Shown: positions 33,576 through 36,636 of the stretch, piece by piece
How the letters are laid out: each line of letters begins with the position of its first letter
Position numbering within the stretch: position 1 is the first letter of the stretch
Assembly: GCA_031292665.1 (NCBI GenBank)
Contig: JARLGR010000017.1
Coordinates: forward strand, 1 to 36,636
From: Mycobacterium sp.
Lineage (GTDB): Bacteria > Actinomycetota > Actinomycetes > Mycobacteriales > Mycobacteriaceae
DNA: 36,636 nucleotides
Direction: 5' to 3'
Position numbers and translations under genes: made by a program
Notes under the pieces: model-generated
Databases searched by the model: none
The model's input: only the letters and a program-made list of their open reading frames with translations
What the model was told of the DNA's origin: nothing

Positions 33576-34760
33576 CTAAATCAGAGCCCGCAGGGGACCC
33601 TCGGGGGGCTCGATGCCCAGCGAGCTCAGCGCCGACGCGTGGTACGCGGTGCCCGGGACGTGGATGGCGTGCATCTGGCCGACGTGCACGTCGCGCCAAT
33701 ATCGCTGCAGCGGCTTGTCCATCCGGGCCGCGTTGCCGCCCGAGCGGGCGAAGATCTCGTCGACCGCCGACACCGCGCGCCACACCGCGCGGATCTGCGT
33801 GCGCCGCCCGGCCGCGCGGTCGGCGAACGACACCTCTTTGCCGGCGGCGACCATGTCGTAGATCCGGTCGGCGTTGGCCAGCAACTCCTGGCGGGCGGCG
33901 TTGATGTCGGCCGCGGCCTCGCCGATGGCGTGCATGACGTAGGGGTCGTCCTTGATCGCGGTTCCGGTCGCGCCGACGCGCTCCCGCTGGTAGTCCAGGT
34001 GCGCGGCGAGCGCTCCCTCGGCAATGCCGATGGTGGCCGCGGAGATGCCGAGCGGGAACATCGTCGACCATGGCATCAGATACAACGGCTCGGTCATCCC
34101 GGCTTCCCGCTGGGCGGTGCCGTCCATCACCTTCGTGGCGTCCATGGTCCGGTAGGTCGGGACGAACGCGTCCTTGACTATGACGTCCTTGGAGCCGGTT
34201 CCGCGCAGCCCCACCACATTCCACGAGTCCTCGACGATCTCGTAGTCCTTGCGAGGCAGGATCATGTGCAACATCTGCGGCGGCATGACCGGTATGCCCT
34301 GGCTGTCGCCGAGCATCGCGCCCAGGATGATCCAGTCGCAGTGGTCGGTGCCCGAGCTGAACTGCCAGCGACCGTTGAAGAGGTAACCGCCGTCAACCGG
34401 CTTGGCCACACCCTGCGGTGCGTACGGGGACGCCATCCACGTGTCGACGTCGTCGGCCCATACCTCGGCGGGCACCTTCGGATCCGCGTAGGCCAACTGG
34501 TATGGGTGCACACCCACCACGCCGACGATCCAGCCGGCGGCCGGGTCGAGTGCCGCCGTCGCCATCACAGTTTCGGCGAATTCGCGGGGGTGGGCCTCGA
34601 ACCCCTGGTAGCCCTTGGGTTGCAGCAGCCGGATCAGGCCGGCCGCCTTCATCAGCTTCACGGTGTCGTCGGTGAGTCGGCCGATGCTCTCGGCCTCGGC
34701 GGCCTTCTCCCGCAACTGGTCGGCCATCGCCGAGACCCGGTCAATAACCTGCTCGCCCAT
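33576..34760 (-). CDS. HsaA-like flavin-dependent monooxygenase
   Basis: A 394-residue acyl-CoA-dehydrogenase-fold protein, the same length as HsaA of M. tuberculosis. Landmarks include KAAGLIRLLQPKGYQGFEAH, VMATAALDPAAGWIVGVVGV, GRWQFSSGTDHCDWIILGAM, SWNVVGLRGTGSKDVIVKDA and a C-terminal helical bundle ending GQMHAIHVPGTAYHASALSS. HsaA hydroxylates a phenol to a catechol using reduced flavin from HsaB; here the catechol would pass to the extradiol dioxygenase encoded next. No HsaB-like flavin reductase gene is in the window. ATG 34760 has AAAGGAC eight bases upstream; longer frames reach 35267 but antiparallel to the SnoaL-like gene, and are rejected. Confidence 0.9.
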   Translation of the reverse strand: MGEQVIDRVSAMADQLREKAAEAESIGRLTDDTVKLMKAAGLIRLLQPKGYQGFEAHPREFAETVMATAALDPAAGWIVGVVGVHPYQLAYADPKVPAEVWADDVDTWMASPYAPQGVAKPVDGGYLFNGRWQFSSGTDHCDWIILGAMLGDSQGIPVMPPQMLHMILPRKDYEIVEDSWNVVGLRGTGSKDVIVKDAFVPTYRTMDATKVMDGTAQREAGMTEPLYLMPWSTMFPLGISAATIGIAEGALAAHLDYQRERVGATGTAIKDDPYVMHAIGEAAADINAARQELLANADRIYDMVAAGKEVSFADRAAGRRTQIRAVWRAVSAVDEIFARSGGNAARMDKPLQRYWRDVHVGQMHAIHVPGTAYHASALSSLGIEPPEGPLRALI

Positions 34761-34786
34761 GCTGTCGTCCTTTTTCGTGTGTTGGC

Positions 34787-34801
34787 GTACTAATGGTGTA
34801 C
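34787..34801. promoter_or_regulatory. operator candidate in divergent promoter
   Basis: GTACTAATGGTGTAC has 4-bp self-complementary ends and includes ACTAATGG (34789-34796), the same octamer as the palindrome at 26815. It lies 27 bp before the HsaA-like start and 91 bp before the divergent SnoaL-like start. A shared regulator of the two divergent promoters is inferred; no KstR or KstR2 consensus site was recognised. Confidence 0.4.
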
Positions 34802-34891
34802 CGCAGTCGGTGCCGGACCTGATAGCGATTCGGAGTGAGTCGATGCAAATCCCCACATCGGCGCGGGCGCCACCCAGCGAGGAGGAGCACT

Positions 34892-35389
34892 GTGACGGAC
34901 CAAGGGACCGAAGTAGACGACCTGGCGGCCCGGCTGCGCCGACTCGAGGATGAACGCGATATCGCGCGGTTGATCGCCTCGTACGGTCCGGCGGTGGACG
35001 CCGGGGCTCCCGACGCCGCCGCGCGGTTGTGGGCGAGCGACGGCCGCTATGACGTTGACGGCCGGCGCATGGAGGGCCGGGGCGAAGTTCACGCCATGGT
35101 GAGTTCGTCGGCCCACCAGAATCTGGTTGCCAACGGGTGCTGTCACTTCCTCGGACCGTGCGTCGTGACGGCCGACGGCGATTCCGCCGTGGCGGTGTGC
35201 GAATCCCTGGTGCTCGTTCGCGACGACCGTGACGGCAAGGGGTATCGCGTATGGCGCTGCACCGCAAACCATTTCGTGCTTAAGCGGATCGACGGGCAGT
35301 GGCAGATCGGCGCCCGCACCAGCCGTCTGCTCGACGGAAATCCCGAGGCGCACGCCTTGCTGACGAAAGGCCTCGAGGGGTCCGCCTAA
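34892..35389 (+). CDS. SnoaL/NTF2-like protein
   Basis: A 165-residue protein with an N-terminal coiled helix (DDLAARLRRLEDERDIARLI) followed by SYGPAVDAGAPDAAARLWAS and barrel strands ending VLKRIDGQWQIGARTSRLL. The R-L-x-x-L-E-D...I-x-x-L-I...Y lead-in is typical of SnoaL_4-type proteins in steroid and aromatic degradation loci. Catalytic residues cannot be fixed. GTG 34892 has GAGGAGG six to eight bases upstream, while a longer frame from 34835 has no family support. It is divergent from the HsaA-like operon and ends where the IS110 left-end region begins. Confidence 0.85.
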   Translation: MTDQGTEVDDLAARLRRLEDERDIARLIASYGPAVDAGAPDAAARLWASDGRYDVDGRRMEGRGEVHAMVSSSAHQNLVANGCCHFLGPCVVTADGDSAVAVCESLVLVRDDRDGKGYRVWRCTANHFVLKRIDGQWQIGARTSRLLDGNPEAHALLTKGLEGSA

Positions 35390-35654
35390 TGGGAATCGAT
35401 CAGCGAGTCTTTGACGGGTTATGACCGGGTCCAAGGGAGGCTGATCACCGAGCCACCGGCCGGTGAGCACTTTGTCAGCCTGGAGTGATGGTCGATTCCT
35501 ACGGCTAGATCGTGCCCCGGCCGGTTGGTGGGGTCGCCTGTAGCGCTGATGGGATGTCGTGCCGGTGTGAGCACTGATCCATTAGGTTGCCGCCGGGTGT
35601 CCTCGGGCTCGGAATGGGTTGATGGGTCAGCTGAATCGAGGAGGGCAGTGATTG
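35390..35654 (+). ncRNA. IS110-type left-end noncoding region, bridge-RNA candidate
   Basis: 265 bp without a gene precede the transposase. In IS110-group elements this left end encodes the bridge RNA that guides the recombinase. Visible here are a perfect 12-bp palindrome CACCGGCCGGTG (35454-35465) and an imperfect direct repeat: GCCGGTGAGCACT ending at 35471, and GCCGGTGTGAGCACT ending at 35575. The exact left boundary of the element cannot be set. The RNA itself is inferred from the family, not seen. Confidence 0.4.
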
Positions 35655-36636
35655 ATGATTTTCGTGGGCGATGATTGGAGCGAAGACCATCACGATGTGT
35701 ATCTGATGGACGAGGCGGGCAAGCGGCTTGGGTCGCGGCGGCTGCCCGAGGGGCTGGTCGGTATTCGGCAGTTGCACGAGCTGATCGCCACCCACGCCGA
35801 AGAACCCGAGCAGGTGGTGGTCGGCATCGAAACCGACCGCGGCCTGTGGGTGGGGGCGCTCACCGGCGCCGGCTATCAGGTGTATGCGCTCAATCCGCTG
35901 GCGGTGGCCCGCTACCGCGACCGCCACCACGTCTCGGGCGCCAAATCGGATGCCTCTGATGCCAAACTGCTGGCCGATCTGGTGCGCACCGACCGGCACA
36001 ACCATCGCCTGATCGCCGGCGACAGCGCCGATGCCGAGGCGATCAAAGTGCTCGCCCGCGCACATCAGAACCTGATCTGGTCACGTACGCGGCACACCAA
36101 CGCCCTGCGCAACGCGCTACGTGAGTACTACCCGGCCGCCCTGGTGGCCTTCGAGGATCTGTCCCACGGCGACGCGCTGGCAGTGCTCGACCGTGCCCCC
36201 ACCCCCGTCCAAGGCACCCACCTGCCCCTAAGCGCCATTCAGGCGGCTCTCAAACGTGGTGGACGCCAACGCAACATCGCTGCGCGCGCCCGCGAAATCC
36301 GCGCCGCGCTACGGTCTGAGCAGCTGGCCGCCCCGGCGCCGGTGGCCGCGGCGTTCGGGGCCACCACCCGCGCCGCGGTGGGCATCATCACCGAACTGGA
36401 CCGCCAGATCGGCGAGCTCGAAACCACGCTGGCTGAGCATTTTGAGACACACCCGGACGCCGACATCTACCTCTCCCTGCCAGGACTTGGTGTCATCCTC
36501 GGCGCCCGGGTGCTCGGTGAGTTCGGGGACGACCCGAACAGATACACCGACGCCAAGTCTCGCAAAAACTACGCCGGAACCTCACCCCTGACCATCGCGT
36601 CGGGCAAGAAACGTGCAGTACTGGCCCGCCACGTGC
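35655..36636 (+). CDS. IS110-family transposase (IS900/IS901-like), partial
   Basis: The reading frame opens at ATG 35655 and stays open to the window end (327 codons plus one base). The N-terminal DEDD/RuvC-like domain starts MIFVGDDWSEDHHDVYLMDE and contains VVVGIETDRGLWV and HHVSGAKSDASDAKLLADL, giving the acidic residues. The C-terminal Transposase_20 domain contains YLSLPGLGVILGARVLGEFG, DDPNRYTDAKSRKNYAGTSP and LTIASGKKRAVLARHV. It resembles by eye the transposases of the mycobacterial IS900/IS901/IS1110 group. The recombinase inserts the element without terminal inverted repeats and probably uses a bridge RNA. The 3' end and right end of the element lie beyond the window. Confidence 0.9.
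   Translation, partial: MIFVGDDWSEDHHDVYLMDEAGKRLGSRRLPEGLVGIRQLHELIATHAEEPEQVVVGIETDRGLWVGALTGAGYQVYALNPLAVARYRDRHHVSGAKSDASDAKLLADLVRTDRHNHRLIAGDSADAEAIKVLARAHQNLIWSRTRHTNALRNALREYYPAALVAFEDLSHGDALAVLDRAPTPVQGTHLPLSAIQAALKRGGRQRNIAARAREIRAALRSEQLAAPAPVAAAFGATTRAAVGIITELDRQIGELETTLAEHFETHPDADIYLSLPGLGVILGARVLGEFGDDPNRYTDAKSRKNYAGTSPLTIASGKKRAVLARHV

Larger units (their letters stand above)
35390..36636 (+). mobile_element. IS110-family insertion sequence, 5' part
   Basis: The element consists of the noncoding left end and the truncated-by-window transposase gene. Its insertion lies just after the SnoaL-like gene (stop 35389), which appears intact. The left boundary within 35390-35460 is uncertain, and no target-site duplication or terminal repeat can be used, as expected for IS110. 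The right end is not in view. Confidence 0.75.

Noticed and set aside
34761..35267. Extended start of the HsaA-like gene
   Set aside because: The added part is antisense to the SnoaL-like gene and Arg/Pro-rich; ATG 34760 gives exactly the HsaA length and has a ribosome site.

Overview
The window reads as chromosomal DNA of a mycobacterium, probably a non-tuberculous species. The codon use is GC-rich, GTG and TTG starts are frequent, and there are close relatives of PknE, GlnA1, DUF5313 proteins, a mycofactocin-type SDR and an IS900/IS110-like transposase. No rRNA, tRNA or CRISPR array was seen.

Region 1 (1-3000) is a toxin-antitoxin scrapyard. It holds a GNAT-toxin 3' fragment, a frameshifted PIN-toxin fragment and a HigB-like toxin fragment around an alpha/beta hydrolase. 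These are followed by one intact MazE/MazF-type pair with a perfect 8-bp inverted repeat over its promoter.

Region 2 (3373-17224) combines potassium and glutamine functions. It contains a K+ channel with RCK-like domains on both sides of the pore, a type I glutamine synthetase (GlnA1-like), an exported M15-fold-like protein, a VOC protein and a DUF5313 membrane protein. Next come the two enzymes that make the osmolyte N-acetylglutaminylglutamine amide (NAGGN), whose genes overlap as ATGA. An MFS transporter, a small membrane protein and a type III glutamine synthetase (GlnN) follow. A GlnR-box-like site (GTCAC-n6-GTAAC) lies about 40 bp upstream of the expected GlnN transcription start. I infer that the locus couples glutamine supply, compatible-solute synthesis and K+ handling.

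Region 3 (17252-25087) carries pknE, a small hypothetical gene, a RibD-like reductase behind a 28-codon ORF, an APC permease, a coupled DUF1295/FAD-oxidoreductase pair and a divergent membrane protein.

Region 4 (25091-35389) looks like an accessory steroid- or polycycle-degradation locus. It has a mycofactocin-type SDR, two further SDRs, two SnoaL/NTF2-like proteins, a sulfotransferase, a DUF1214-like protein, a KshA-like Rieske oxygenase with a Cys-rich partner, an HsaC-like extradiol dioxygenase and an HsaA-like monooxygenase. Two collapsed flavoprotein (KstD/fumarate-reductase-like) remnants sit among them. A 62-nt hairpin between the convergent genes holds both of their stop codons in its arms. 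Two divergent promoters in this region share the octamer ACTAATGG.

Region 5 (about 35390-36636) is the 5' part of an IS110-family element. Its noncoding left end is where a bridge RNA would be expected, and its transposase runs off the window.
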